Assembly (NCBI RefSeq): GCF_000725285.1
Contig: NZ_CP007161.1
Coordinates: forward strand, 3,324,213 to 3,388,212
DNA from: Virgibacillus sp. SK37
Lineage (GTDB): Bacteria > Bacillota > Bacilli > Bacillales > Amphibacillaceae
DNA: 64,000 nucleotides
Direction: 5' to 3'
Shown here: positions 1-13,946 of the stretch, in pieces
Layout: each line of letters starts with the position of its first letter
How positions within the stretch are numbered: position 1 is the first letter of the stretch
Notes under the pieces: model-generated
What the model was told of the DNA's origin: nothing
What the model saw: the letters and a program-made list of their open reading frames with translations, nothing else
Databases searched by the model: none
Position numbers and translations under genes: made by a program

Positions 1-370
1 TTTTTTTATGCTGCCTTAACCCCTCCATTAATTGGGTTCCAATTGTCAATGTCGGGTTCAACGCAGTCATTGGATCCTGGAATATCATGGAGATATCAAC
101 ACCCCGAATATCCCTCATCTGTTTTTCAGACAATCGGACAAGATCTTTTCCATGAAAATGAATGGTACCATTGGAGATCTTGCCGGGCGGATCAGGTATT
201 AATCGCATAATCGCATTGGAGGTAACGCTTTTACCACATCCGGACTCTCCTACAATTGCTAATGTTTCTCCTTTATTCAAGTGAAAGTTAACTCCCCGCA
301 CAGCTTTTACCGTACCACCGTATGTAGTAAAGGTTACGTGAAGGTCTTTTACATCTAGTATTTTTTCCAT
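1..370 (-). CDS. dppD: Dipeptide/oligopeptide ABC transporter ATP-binding protein (DppD-like), C-terminus outside the window
   Basis: Only the first ~123 codons are present; the gene runs off the left edge. The start at 370 follows the dppC stop by nine bases and has a GGAAGTAGGTGA-type ribosome site overlapping the end of dppC. The peptide has the ATPase N-terminal features of this family: Walker A GESGCGKS near residues 42-49 and a Q-loop FQDPMTALNP near 98-107. By family it hydrolyses ATP at the inner face of the membrane to drive peptide import through the two permeases encoded just upstream. The Walker B and signature motifs lie beyond the window. OppD is the alternative name; the dppA neighbour favours Dpp. 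Confidence 0.9.
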   Translation of the reverse strand, partial: MEKILDVKDLHVTFTTYGGTVKAVRGVNFHLNKGETLAIVGESGCGKSVTSNAIMRLIPDPPGKISNGTIHFHGKDLVRLSEKQMRDIRGVDISMIFQDPMTALNPTLTIGTQLMEGLRQHKK

Positions 371-379
371 CTATGTCAC

Positions 380-1336
380 CTACTTCCTCAGCTTCGGATC
401 AAGTGCATCCTGAAGCCCGTCACCTAATACATTAAATGCAAACATCGTAAACGATATGAAAAATGCAGGGAAGAATAATGTCCACCAATGTCCGGAAAGA
501 ATTGCTCCCAAAGCATCATTTGCCATCATGCCCCAACTCGCATGTGGAGATTGAATTCCAAGTCCCAGAAAGCTCAGGAACGCCTCAGCAAAAATAGCGC
601 TGGGAACCGTTAACGTCATTTGCACAATGATTGGTCCCATTGTATTTGGTATTAAATTTTTTCTAATGATTCGTGATGTCTTGGTGCCAAATGATTTCGA
701 AGCCAGGACAAACTCATAATTTTTGATCTGAAGTACCTGGCCACGAACAATCCGGGCCATCCCTACCCAGCCGGTAACTGTTAAAGCAAGGATAATCGTT
801 CCTAAACTTGGGCCAAGAACAACCAGTAATAAAATGACTACAAGCAAGTATGGTAATCCGTATAAAATTTCAATAATACGCATCATAATATTGTCAGCAC
901 GTCCGCCCTTATAGCCGGAGATACCTCCATAAATAATTCCAATAGTAAAATCAATTAATGCTGCCATCAGTCCAACAAATAAGGATATTCGGGCACCAAA
1001 CCAAGTTCTTGTAAATACGTCCCGTCCCAAGGAGTCTGTTCCAAACCAGTGATCTCCGGATGGAGGCTGGAATTGATTTGGTAAATTAGTTTTATCTACC
1101 GTATATGGTGAGATGATCGGGCCCAAAATAGCCATAACAGTTAATAAGACAAGAAAAACAAGTCCAGCCATCGCCAATTTATTTTTCACAAGTCGCTTCC
1201 AGGCATCCTGCCAATAAGACAACGAAGGCCGTGAAACCACCTCTGCGGCATCTTTATCTTTTTCTTTCCATGTAAACCAGTCATTTGGTATTTCAGCAGG
1301 AGAATGCGTTGTTTCTACTTTGTTTGCTAGTTTCAT
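380..1336 (-). CDS. dppC: Peptide ABC transporter permease (DppC-like)
   Basis: The 318-residue integral membrane protein has a ~50-residue cytoplasmic N-terminus, a first membrane segment near 54-76 and five further segments. The N-terminal OppC-type region precedes the permease domain, and the helical EAA loop that contacts the ATPase is recognisable around 'ASKSFG...RIIRKNLIPN' (residues ~212-231). It pairs with the DppB-like permease to form the channel for di- or oligopeptides. Its ATG overlaps the dppB stop by one base (TAATG), showing translational coupling. Substrate is inferred from the adjacent D-aminopeptidase, not from the permease itself. Confidence 0.92.
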   Translation of the reverse strand: MKLANKVETTHSPAEIPNDWFTWKEKDKDAAEVVSRPSLSYWQDAWKRLVKNKLAMAGLVFLVLLTVMAILGPIISPYTVDKTNLPNQFQPPSGDHWFGTDSLGRDVFTRTWFGARISLFVGLMAALIDFTIGIIYGGISGYKGGRADNIMMRIIEILYGLPYLLVVILLLVVLGPSLGTIILALTVTGWVGMARIVRGQVLQIKNYEFVLASKSFGTKTSRIIRKNLIPNTMGPIIVQMTLTVPSAIFAEAFLSFLGLGIQSPHASWGMMANDALGAILSGHWWTLFFPAFFISFTMFAFNVLGDGLQDALDPKLRK

Positions 1337-2271
1337 TAGGATTCTCCTCCTTTTTTATGTATCTTAATTCGAGGATCCAGAATGCCATATGCGATATCGA
1401 CAAGGAAAAGCATAAATATGAGAAAAGCACTGTAAAATACAGTTGTCCCCATGATGACTGGATAATCACGCTGGTTAATACTTTCAACAAAATATTTTCC
1501 CATACCGGGGATTGCGAAGATCTTTTCGATAACAAACGTGCCTGTTAAGATACCTGCAAGTAACGTACCCATGATCGTAACAACAGGCATAAGCGCATTC
1601 TTAAGTGCATGCTTAAACACAATTTTCCATGGGGAAAGCCCCTTCGCTCTTGCCATCTTAATATAATCCTGTGTAAGGACTTCTAGCATGGTAGACCTTG
1701 TTAGCCTTGCAATAATCGCCATTGGCCCAGTCGCAAGTGCTATAATAGGAAGCACCATATGTGCAGGACTGGACCATGTTGCAACAGGGAAAATCTCATA
1801 GGTTACAGCCAGCTGCTGAATGAGTAATGTAGCAAGAACAAAGTTTGGTATGGAAATTCCCAGAACGGCGATGCTCATTGCCATATAATCAATAACACCG
1901 TTATGTTTCAAAGCGGCAATTATACCAAGAATGATTCCAGAAAAAACTGCTACTAATATGGTGACAATCCCAAGTTCAAATGAAATTGGGAACCCTCTTC
2001 CAAGTAAATCATTTACCGTTTGGTTTGGTTGTTTAATAGAAGGCCCAAAGTCCAGTGTCACAATGGATTTTAAGTAGAGTAAATATTGAATATGGTATGG
2101 CTCATCCAGGTTATAGTGTGCCTCCAGGTTTTTCTGCACGGTTTCATTCGTTCCACGCTCTTCATTTAAGGGTGAACCCGGAATGGACACCATTAAAACA
2201 AATGTTAAGGTAACAATGATCCATAGGGTTACAGCCATAATTAATAATCGCTTCAGTATATATTTCAGCAT
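1336..2271 (-). CDS. dppB: Peptide ABC transporter permease (DppB-like)
   Basis: This 311-residue permease has the DppB/OppB signature: a single N-terminal membrane segment (about 9-29), a long external loop, and a five-segment permease core whose EAA loop includes 'YIKMARAKGLSPWKIVFKH' near residues 203-221. It forms the peptide channel with DppC. The gene starts 12 bases after dppA and overlaps dppC by one base, so dppA-dppB-dppC-dppD is one transcription unit. No frameshift or missing segment was seen. Confidence 0.92.
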   Translation of the reverse strand: MLKYILKRLLIMAVTLWIIVTLTFVLMVSIPGSPLNEERGTNETVQKNLEAHYNLDEPYHIQYLLYLKSIVTLDFGPSIKQPNQTVNDLLGRGFPISFELGIVTILVAVFSGIILGIIAALKHNGVIDYMAMSIAVLGISIPNFVLATLLIQQLAVTYEIFPVATWSSPAHMVLPIIALATGPMAIIARLTRSTMLEVLTQDYIKMARAKGLSPWKIVFKHALKNALMPVVTIMGTLLAGILTGTFVIEKIFAIPGMGKYFVESINQRDYPVIMGTTVFYSAFLIFMLFLVDIAYGILDPRIKIHKKGGES

Positions 2272-2283
2272 TGGTAACCCCTC

Positions 2284-3108
2284 CTAAGAAAATGTAGTAT
2301 TCATCGCGAGCTCTGTCATGACAAGCATCGCTTGATATGCTTCCAGTATATTTTTTGCCTGAAAACGAACAATAGTAGTGCCAGATTCGATTTCTGTTCC
2401 AGGCATCAGATTTGCCCATTCTGCCTGTCCATAATTATTAAATTCAATTCGTAATAATGGATTTTCCGGAGGTGTTAACGGTTTTACGTGATTGCGGTTT
2501 TCCAACGCTACCTTTACCTTTTCTGTCAAAAACTCCCCGGCTTTCGTTGGTGTCATGCTTTTTACAGACGATCTGGAAATTGTCTCCTTCACTGCAGCTA
2601 CAGTAACGCCTGGGATTAATTCCTCCGCCTCTTTCGTTGCCTGGTCGTCTCCAGCAACAAGAAGAATTGGCACTCCATAATGGCCTGCGACATAAGCATT
2701 AAAACCCATTTCACCAACGACATGATCATTTATGTAAAAATTTCTCACGGCGTGGATCATGGCATGAGACATGACACCAATTTGGCCTGCACGAGCATGG
2801 TAGCCCACAAACATTGCTCCATCATATGTATTATCCAAACCTTGCATCATCGAAAGCGGTTTCACTTCTCCGGTTATTAATTTTGCTTCCGGATGTAAGT
2901 GGTCTATTAAAATATTATTCATTTTTGAGTGACTATCATTCACTAAAATATCTTTCCAGCCTGCTTTCCATGCTGCATTAATTACATAATTCGTTTCATC
3001 TGTCATTATTTTTCTCGCCCGCTCATAATTATGCTGTCGAAAGTCTACATATGTATGGTCAGGTAAACCAGTGATTCCTTCCATATCCACAGAGATGTAT
3101 AGTTTCAT
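2284..3108 (-). CDS. dppA: D-aminopeptidase DppA (peptidase family M55)
   Basis: The 274-residue protein has the same length as B. subtilis DppA, a cytoplasmic zinc peptidase that releases N-terminal D-amino acids from short peptides such as D-Ala-D-Ala. All metal ligands known for the family are in register: Asp8, Glu10, His60, His104 and Glu133; the proposed catalytic His115 is also present. It is the first gene of the dpp operon, consistent with import and hydrolysis of cell-wall-derived or nutrient peptides. An AGGTG ribosome site precedes the ATG. A promoter and a CodY-like box lie just upstream. Confidence 0.95.
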   Translation of the reverse strand: MKLYISVDMEGITGLPDHTYVDFRQHNYERARKIMTDETNYVINAAWKAGWKDILVNDSHSKMNNILIDHLHPEAKLITGEVKPLSMMQGLDNTYDGAMFVGYHARAGQIGVMSHAMIHAVRNFYINDHVVGEMGFNAYVAGHYGVPILLVAGDDQATKEAEELIPGVTVAAVKETISRSSVKSMTPTKAGEFLTEKVKVALENRNHVKPLTPPENPLLRIEFNNYGQAEWANLMPGTEIESGTTIVRFQAKNILEAYQAMLVMTELAMNTTFS

Positions 3109-3144
3109 GAAGTAGCACCTTTTCCTTCCATTAAAATTATTGGT

Positions 3145-3190
3145 AATTTTCTTTCAATTTTACCATACATATTTTGAAATTAAAAGACAA
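3145..3190 (-). promoter_or_regulatory. dpp promoter with CodY-like box
   Basis: On the minus strand TTGTCT (3190-3185) and TATGGT (3167-3162) are 17 bases apart. Immediately downstream, 3159-3145 reads AATTGAAAGAAAATT, which matches 12 of 15 positions of the CodY consensus AATTTTCWGAAAATT. The placement just past the -10 would suit repression. CodY control of dpp is known in B. subtilis; its action here is inferred from the motif. Confidence 0.5.
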
Positions 3191-3295
3191 TTTTTAAAAT
3201 GGAAAGGTCATCTAAAATGCTCACAGATTTTTTGAATTATCGGTATAAAAAAATAAAAATAAACCAATACTGGCTAGTAAGCTATAAAAATACTA

Positions 3296-3716
3296 GTCTT
3301 CAGCTCATGCTATTCGAGGCAGGAGTCGCGGGCCAACAGGACAAGGAAAGCTTCTAAGAGAATCATCGCACGATGAAAAAGCGGGTTTCTTTTTCGAGGA
3401 CGTTGGTCATGCAATCGTTGCCAAAGGACGTGGCGTTCTTAGATTACCCCCTTCTGCTCCAATCAATATGTATCTGCATTAATCTATATGTCAGGTTATT
3501 ATTTAACCACTTTACCAGTGAAGGAAAAACACGAATACTCCTGCGGGAAAAGCAACGGCTGAAGATCCCGCAGGAAGTGATGTTCTTCCGAGGAAGCTGA
3601 AGCGTTGCCCGCGGAAAGCGAAGTGGATTTTCCGAAACGGCCATTTACAAACAACAAAAGTTAGTTCACAGTTTATATATTTCGCGAATCATTGCATAGC
3701 CCCAAATATTATGGTT
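3296..3716 (+). repeat. Interspersed element, damaged copy with inserted module
   Basis: The dppA-murAA spacer (3109-3788) holds no gene. It contains pieces of the element seen whole at 6468-6853: a fragment of the left arm (CTTCAGCTCATGCTATTC near 3299), then a foreign module from 3339 (GGACAAGGAAAGCT) to about 3400 that recurs at 61947-62010, then the right arm (3519-3640) and the common right end with CGAATCATTG near 3683. The right arm is an imperfect palindrome able to fold. A 75-codon open frame within it has no ribosome site and is not a gene. Confidence 0.75.
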
Positions 3717-3729
3717 CTTTAGACAACAC

Positions 3730-3761
3730 AAAAAACAGATGAACATAGATATGCTCACCTG
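3730..3761 (-). terminator. Intrinsic terminator of murAA
   Basis: On the minus strand a 12-bp stem (CAGGTGAGCATA with TATGTTCATCTG, two G-U pairs) is followed by six T residues, 30-60 bases beyond the murAA stop. Confidence 0.75.
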
Positions 3762-3788
3762 CTTCTTGGATTAAATATGGTAATTTTA

Positions 3789-5117
3789 TTATGATAACTC
3801 TGCAATAATGTTTTGTTTTTGATAATCTACTTTTACAAATGGATTAATTACATCTCCACTTTCATCAACGCGTTCGATATCTGCTCCTAGTGCAGCCAAT
3901 TTACCTGCAAAATTCACATAGCCGCGATCAAGGTGTTTTAATTCAGTCACTCGTGTATACCCATCTGAACACAGACCAGCTAGGATTAATGCTGCTGCTG
4001 CACGAAGATCGGTCGCTGCAACCTCTGCTCCTTGTAGCTTACTTGGACCTTCAATAATAACACTACGACCCTCAATCTTCATTTTTGCATTCATTCTACG
4101 GAATTCTTCCACATGCATAAATCTGTTTTCAAAAACTGTTTCCGTAATAACACTAGTCCCTTGCGCACATAGCATTAATGCCATCATTTGTGATTGCATA
4201 TCTGTAGGAAAACCTGGATGTGGCAAAGTCTTTATATCTGTTGCTTTTAATTGCTTCGGTCCAATAACTCGAAGGCCGTTATTCTCTTCCTTCACTGTTA
4301 CGTTCATTTCTTCCAGCTTTGAAATAACGGAGCGTAAATGCTCACTTTCTGCATTTTCAATTAAAATGTTACCACCGGTAATTGCTGCAGCAACCATAAA
4401 TGTTCCTGCTTCAACGCGATCTGGAATAATGGAATGCTCTACACCGTAAAGCTTTTCCACACCTTCGATACGAATCGTCTCTGTACCTGCACCAACTATT
4501 TTAGCGCCCATTTTATTTAAATAGTTTGCTAAATCTACAATTTCAGGTTCTTTTGCACAGTTTTCTAAAACTGTTTTACCTTCTGCCAACGCTGCTGCCA
4601 TCATAATATTTTCCGTAGCACCGACACTAGGCATATCAAGATAGATTTTAGCACCTTGGAGGCGCCCTTTCACGTGTGCTTCTACAAAACCATTCCCAAC
4701 ATGTACTTCTGCTCCCATTGCTTCAAAGCCTTTTAGATGCAGATCAATAGGTCGTGAACCAATCGCACACCCACCAGGCATAGCAACATTCGCATGACCA
4801 TAGCGTGCCAATAAAGGTCCTAATACCAATACAGATGCTCGCATCTTTCTCACATATTCAAACGGAGCTTCCGTTGTTAGCTGATTGGAAGCATCAACAG
4901 TAACTGTATTATTTTCAAAATGGACATCTGCATTCATATTGCTTAGTACTTGATTTATTGTATATACATCCGCCAATTCGGGAACATCTTTGATGACACT
5001 CTTTCCTTCACTTGCTATTAGGCTTGCAGCAATTACAGGAAGGACCGCATTCTTTGCACCCTCGACCTTTACGGTGCCCTTTAATTGGTGTCCGCCTCTT
5101 ACGATGATTTTTTCCAT
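3789..5117 (-). CDS. murAA: UDP-N-acetylglucosamine 1-carboxyvinyltransferase MurAA
   Basis: This cytoplasmic enzyme transfers enolpyruvate from PEP to UDP-GlcNAc, the first committed step of peptidoglycan synthesis. The 442-residue sequence has the substrate Lys22-Asn23 pair (GAKNA) and the catalytic loop [10 protein letters not shown] with Cys117, the residue alkylated by fosfomycin. A second paralogue lies at 35122-36408, as in other Bacillales. The order ywzB-ywmB-murA is the B. subtilis ywm order. In B. subtilis spoIID follows murAA; here a repeat element and the dpp operon follow instead. Confidence 0.97.
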   Translation of the reverse strand: MEKIIVRGGHQLKGTVKVEGAKNAVLPVIAASLIASEGKSVIKDVPELADVYTINQVLSNMNADVHFENNTVTVDASNQLTTEAPFEYVRKMRASVLVLGPLLARYGHANVAMPGGCAIGSRPIDLHLKGFEAMGAEVHVGNGFVEAHVKGRLQGAKIYLDMPSVGATENIMMAAALAEGKTVLENCAKEPEIVDLANYLNKMGAKIVGAGTETIRIEGVEKLYGVEHSIIPDRVEAGTFMVAAAITGGNILIENAESEHLRSVISKLEEMNVTVKEENNGLRVIGPKQLKATDIKTLPHPGFPTDMQSQMMALMLCAQGTSVITETVFENRFMHVEEFRRMNAKMKIEGRSVIIEGPSKLQGAEVAATDLRAAAALILAGLCSDGYTRVTELKHLDRGYVNFAGKLAALGADIERVDESGDVINPFVKVDYQKQNIIAELS

Positions 5118-5151
5118 ATTTCAAATCTCCTTCAGATCCAATTTCATAATA

Positions 5152-5868
5152 TTAATATTCATTTATTAGGATAGGTGTTCCTATCATGTATGTCTGTGTT
5201 CCATCTTCATGCTGTTTTACTGCCACTTGCACATTCATCGGTGTATTTTTTACTACAATTTTTTCGCTCCATAGTGGTGTATACCCGTAAAGGATTTTTT
5301 TATGCACCGAATTTACCATGTTGTCATATTGTGTATGTACATGTTGAATATGGAGTTTTTTTGTCAAATCTTTTAAAAAATAATCACCTTTAATTATACC
5401 ATCATTACTAGTTGTCAGACAAGCAAATTTTTTTGACGTTTGATTGAAATATCGATCTGATATTTTTTTTAGCTTTCTTACGTATTTTTCTTGAGTCTCA
5501 TGGCTCCAATTCGTACCTTTAATTACTGCGATGAACTCTAGAGAATACATATTATCCTTAGGAATGACAACATTATATTGTTCGTTTATTTCACTTGATT
5601 TATGTGTGCTCTCAAAAGAATAGTTTAAACTTTTTTCAGTTTCTTTCCTAGTGACTAAATACCTATTGTTTAAATCCAGAATTAAATCATCTATCTTTTT
5701 TCTATCAATCTTTTGTTTTATTGTGGTTTGCCAGGATGTGATCGTCAGATTATTTTCCAACACCGTATTAGCGATATCAGTTAACTCATCCTCATAACCT
5801 TGTTTTGCTATTGTTTCTGTTGTAATAAAAAATAATAGAATACTAATAAGTGCCACTTTCTTAAACAT
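5152..5868 (-). CDS. ywmB: YwmB family protein (DUF1779), probably exported
   Basis: The 238-residue protein starts with a short basic region and a hydrophobic stretch (residues ~5-21) typical of a signal peptide, so it probably acts outside the membrane. Length, position between ywzB and murAA, and the central pattern match B. subtilis YwmB, a DUF1779 protein with a TATA-binding-like fold and unknown function. The GGGGG ribosome site lies within the 3' arm of a terminator-like hairpin that ends directly at the start codon. No catalytic motif was recognised. Confidence 0.8.
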   Translation of the reverse strand: MFKKVALISILLFFITTETIAKQGYEDELTDIANTVLENNLTITSWQTTIKQKIDRKKIDDLILDLNNRYLVTRKETEKSLNYSFESTHKSSEINEQYNVVIPKDNMYSLEFIAVIKGTNWSHETQEKYVRKLKKISDRYFNQTSKKFACLTTSNDGIIKGDYFLKDLTKKLHIQHVHTQYDNMVNSVHKKILYGYTPLWSEKIVVKNTPMNVQVAVKQHEDGTQTYMIGTPILINEY

Positions 5869-5870
5869 AA

Positions 5871-5918
5871 AAAAACCCCCTGTAATACTATACTATTTAT
5901 AGTATGGACAGCGGGTTT
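5871..5918 (-). terminator. Terminator-like hairpin covering the ywmB ribosome site
   Basis: On the minus strand an AACCCGCTGT arm pairs with ACAGGGGGTT, with an inner ACTATAAATAGT hairpin, and seven T residues follow before the ywmB ATG. It can end ywzB transcripts, and when transcribed it would also hide the ywmB Shine-Dalgarno sequence. Confidence 0.65.
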
Positions 5919-5970
5919 CTCTAGTATACAATGCAAATCTCGACATTTACTAGTTTACTATTGTTATGTT

Positions 5971-6201
5971 TTAGAAAAAATAAATCAGGTCACTTGACCA
6001 TTGTAGAATATCAAGGAAAAATCTACTCACACCTGTTCCAATTACGATAGCGATTAACAGGAAAAAAACCTGCGCTTCCTTTGCCTTCCCTTTACGGATG
6101 ATCGGATCGAAATTAATTGCGAGCATTAATTTCCATGATAAATAAATAAATATTAAATGTGATATCATACTGAATAATGCCATTTGTCCAATTGAAAACA
6201 T
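5971..6201 (-). CDS. ywzB: YwzB family small membrane protein (DUF1146)
   Basis: This is a 76-residue protein with two hydrophobic segments (about 3-25 and 44-65), matching the size and position of B. subtilis YwzB between atpC and ywmB. Function is unknown. The start at 6201 (MFSIGQ) is chosen because AAGGTGG sits six bases upstream; a longer frame begins at 6243 but has no ribosome site. It probably lies in the inner membrane with its two helices joined by a basic loop. Confidence 0.75.
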   Translation of the reverse strand: MFSIGQMALFSMISHLIFIYLSWKLMLAINFDPIIRKGKAKEAQVFFLLIAIVIGTGVSRFFLDILQWSSDLIYFF

Positions 6202-6467
6202 AATAACCACCTTCGTTAAATTACCTACTAGATACTCTGCCATTTAACATGATAAAAGTCAATGAATTATATAATAGTGAAAACGCTTTTTATGGAAAAA
6301 CACGGAGTCTTTGTAGAAATAGAGAATAATTTCCCGGGAAATAACGACAATTATTTACAGCATGTCAATGAAAATTTCTTATCATATACCGTTACCTGCG
6401 ACTGCTTTCTAAAACAGGTTTTCCCATACCTCTATTTATTACCTCAGTTTAAGGAAGTGGATAAACT

Positions 6468-6853
6468 CATTGATTTCCGCTTTAGTGGGACGCTTTCCAC
6501 CGGCATGGCTTCAGCCGCTTCCTCCGCTACGCTCCGTGCAGGGTCTTCAGCTCATGCTATTCCGGTAGGAGTCACCCCCTTCCGCTCCAATCAATTTGTA
6601 TCTGCTTTAAACCATGAATAACGGGTTATTATCTAACCACTTTACCAGTGAAGGAAAAACACGAAGACTCCTGTGGGAAAAGCAACTGCTGAAGATCCCG
6701 CAGGAAGTGATTTTCTTCCGAGGAAGCTGAAGTGTTGCCCACGGAAAGCGAAGTGTATTTTCCGAAACGGAAATTTAAACTCCTACCAAGTTAAATTGCA
6801 GCTTATCCATTTTCGAATCGATGGATAATAACCTAAGCATATATATTAGAATC
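6468..6853 (+). repeat. Interspersed element, intact GC-rich core
   Basis: The 6202-6872 spacer has no gene. The core has a left arm (GCTTTCCACCGGCATGGC at about 6491, through the CCGCTACGCTCC block to CTCCAATCAAT) and a right arm (6650-6772, ending GATTTT...CCGAAACGG), separated by ~45 variable bases. The right arm is an imperfect palindrome around CTGAAGATCCCGCAGG. The common right end with TCGAATCGATGG follows at about 6812. The same arms recur at 3.3, 27.6, 54.6, 57.5 and (inverted) 61.8 kb. The 119-codon frame crossing it is rejected as a gene. Confidence 0.8.
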
Positions 6854-6872
6854 AACAATTACTGCAACAGCA

Positions 6873-6906
6873 AAAAGCTTCTGCATCATATCATGCAGAA
6901 GCTTTT
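6873..6906 (-). terminator. Intrinsic terminator of the atp operon
   Basis: A perfect 14-bp stem AAAAGCTTCTGCAT / ATGCAGAAGCTTTT with a six-base loop lies ten bases beyond the atpC stop. The sequence is symmetric, so it could act on both strands. Confidence 0.9.
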
Positions 6907-6915
6907 TTGTTTGTA

Positions 6916-7374
<459 letters not shown>

Positions 7375-7405
7375 CTAATTTAGACAGACTTCTACCTTAT
7401 GTCTA

Positions 7406-9706
<2,301 letters not shown>

Positions 9707-9803
9707 TCACCACCCTTTCATTAAAAGGTTGCGTCTCGTTTTTAGTATCATGAATCTGTATCACCAGAATGTATAGATTCTAACGATACAGATTATATTC
9801 CTA

Positions 9804-11318
<1,515 letters not shown>

Positions 11319-11330
11319 TCACCCCTATCA

Positions 11331-11876
11331 TCATTTGTTTGCAGTAACAATTTCCCGCTCGATTCTTTTTAGTTTTCCACTAACGGAACCATCATAAATA
11401 GTGTTACCCATACGAATTTTCATCCCACCGATAAGGGAAGAATCAACCACATTTTCAAGCTGGATCTCTTGCTTATTAAATCGCTTAGCAAAAGAAACTT
11501 CCAGTTCTTTGCGCTCCGCATCTGATAGTTCACGAACCGAGTATACAGTTGCTGCTGCACTTCCTTTTGCATCATTCACTAATTGGATAAAATGATCAAT
11601 AATGGATGAAGTGATCTCAATTCGATGACGTTCTACAAGTATCTTTAATGTATTAACGACATCCGTATGAAGACCTTGAAACACTTCTGCAAGGAATTGT
11701 TTCTTTTTCTCATTATTAACACGAGGATGCTTCAGGAATGTATATAACGCTTCATTTGTTTCAAATACTTCTTTTACTACAAGCAGATCTTCTCCAAACT
11801 GCTTTATTGTAGTCTTTTCATTTCCGATTTGGAAAAGAGCATCTGCATATCGTTTGGCAACTACTGCTTCACTCAT
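11331..11876 (-). CDS. atpH: F1Fo ATP synthase delta subunit
   Basis: The 181-residue delta subunit (the equivalent of mitochondrial OSCP) ties the peripheral b-subunit stalk to the top of F1. The N-terminal six-helix domain (VAKRYADALFQIG...) and the C-terminal signature region (SSLIGGMKIRMGN.IYDGSV.GKL) are both visible. Its ATG overlaps the atpF stop in an ATGA arrangement, so the two stalk subunits are translationally coupled. Confidence 0.96.
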   Translation of the reverse strand: MSEAVVAKRYADALFQIGNEKTTIKQFGEDLLVVKEVFETNEALYTFLKHPRVNNEKKKQFLAEVFQGLHTDVVNTLKILVERHRIEITSSIIDHFIQLVNDAKGSAAATVYSVRELSDAERKELEVSFAKRFNKQEIQLENVVDSSLIGGMKIRMGNTIYDGSVSGKLKRIEREIVTANK

Positions 11877-12400
11877 AGCTCTTCTCCTACCTCTTTAATA
11901 TAATCATTGATCAGTTTCTCTTGATCCTGTGCACTAATCTCTTTCTCAATTACCTTGCTGGCAATAAGAACAGATAGTGATGCAACTTTATCCTGTAAAG
12001 CCTGTAATGCTTTTTCTTTTTCATTCTGTATATCAGCTTGTGCTGCCTTTTTAATACGATCAGCCTCAGCCCGTGCAGCTTGAATAATTTCTTCTTCCTG
12101 ACGAGTTCCGGCATTTTTCGCATCTTCAATCATTTTTTGTGCTTCTTGCTTTGTTTGCTTCAATTGCTCCATTGCTTCCTTAGATGCTTTTTCCGCATCT
12201 GCACGGCTTTTTTCAGCTGTTTCAATTTCGGATGCCACGTAATCTTCACGCTTTTTCATCATGTCCATTACTGGACCCCAGGCAAATTTTCTTACCAATA
12301 AAAGCAAAACAATGAAGAAGAACAATTGCATGAGCATGTCGCCGACATGAAAGCCACCAAGTGCGGCATAAATAGTTGAATACTCAGTGAATGCTTGCAC
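11873..12400 (-). CDS. atpF: F1Fo ATP synthase b subunit
   Basis: The peripheral stalk subunit has one membrane segment near residues 25-43 (LFFFIVLLLLVRKFAWGPV) followed by a long charged, heptad-rich helix (EDYVASEIETAEKSRADAEK...) that dimerises along the side of F1. The start is taken as GTG at 12400, because AAAGGAG lies eight bases upstream; the frame can be read six codons further but that start would overlap the ribosome site. The product is 175 residues and overlaps atpH by four bases. Confidence 0.94.
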   Translation of the reverse strand: MQAFTEYSTIYAALGGFHVGDMLMQLFFFIVLLLLVRKFAWGPVMDMMKKREDYVASEIETAEKSRADAEKASKEAMEQLKQTKQEAQKMIEDAKNAGTRQEEEIIQAARAEADRIKKAAQADIQNEKEKALQALQDKVASLSVLIASKVIEKEISAQDQEKLINDYIKEVGEEL

Positions 12401-12530
12401 AGAATTCACTCCTTTCACTTCTTAATTAGTGAATTACATATATAATCATGTTCGATAATTAATAAGTATAAACAACGGCGAAGGTTCTATGGAAGATGAT
12501 CTTCGCCATTTGAGTGTTGTATCTATTTAA

Positions 12531-12773
<243 letters not shown>

Positions 12774-12831
12774 TTAAAAAATAATTTCCGGTTTCAATAG
12801 AGTTACTATTAAAACTGGTTAATTAACATAA

Positions 12832-13946
<1,115 letters not shown>

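Noticed and set aside
1285-1548. 87-codon plus-strand frame opposite dppB/dppC
   Set aside because: It is a shadow frame; it crosses the junction of two confirmed minus-strand genes and has no ribosome site.
6262-6621. 119-codon plus-strand frame
   Set aside because: It starts within the ywzB upstream region without a ribosome site and its second half is the repeat core translated; the same peptide pattern (FRSGTLSTGMASAASSATLR-like) appears wherever the repeat is read in that frame.
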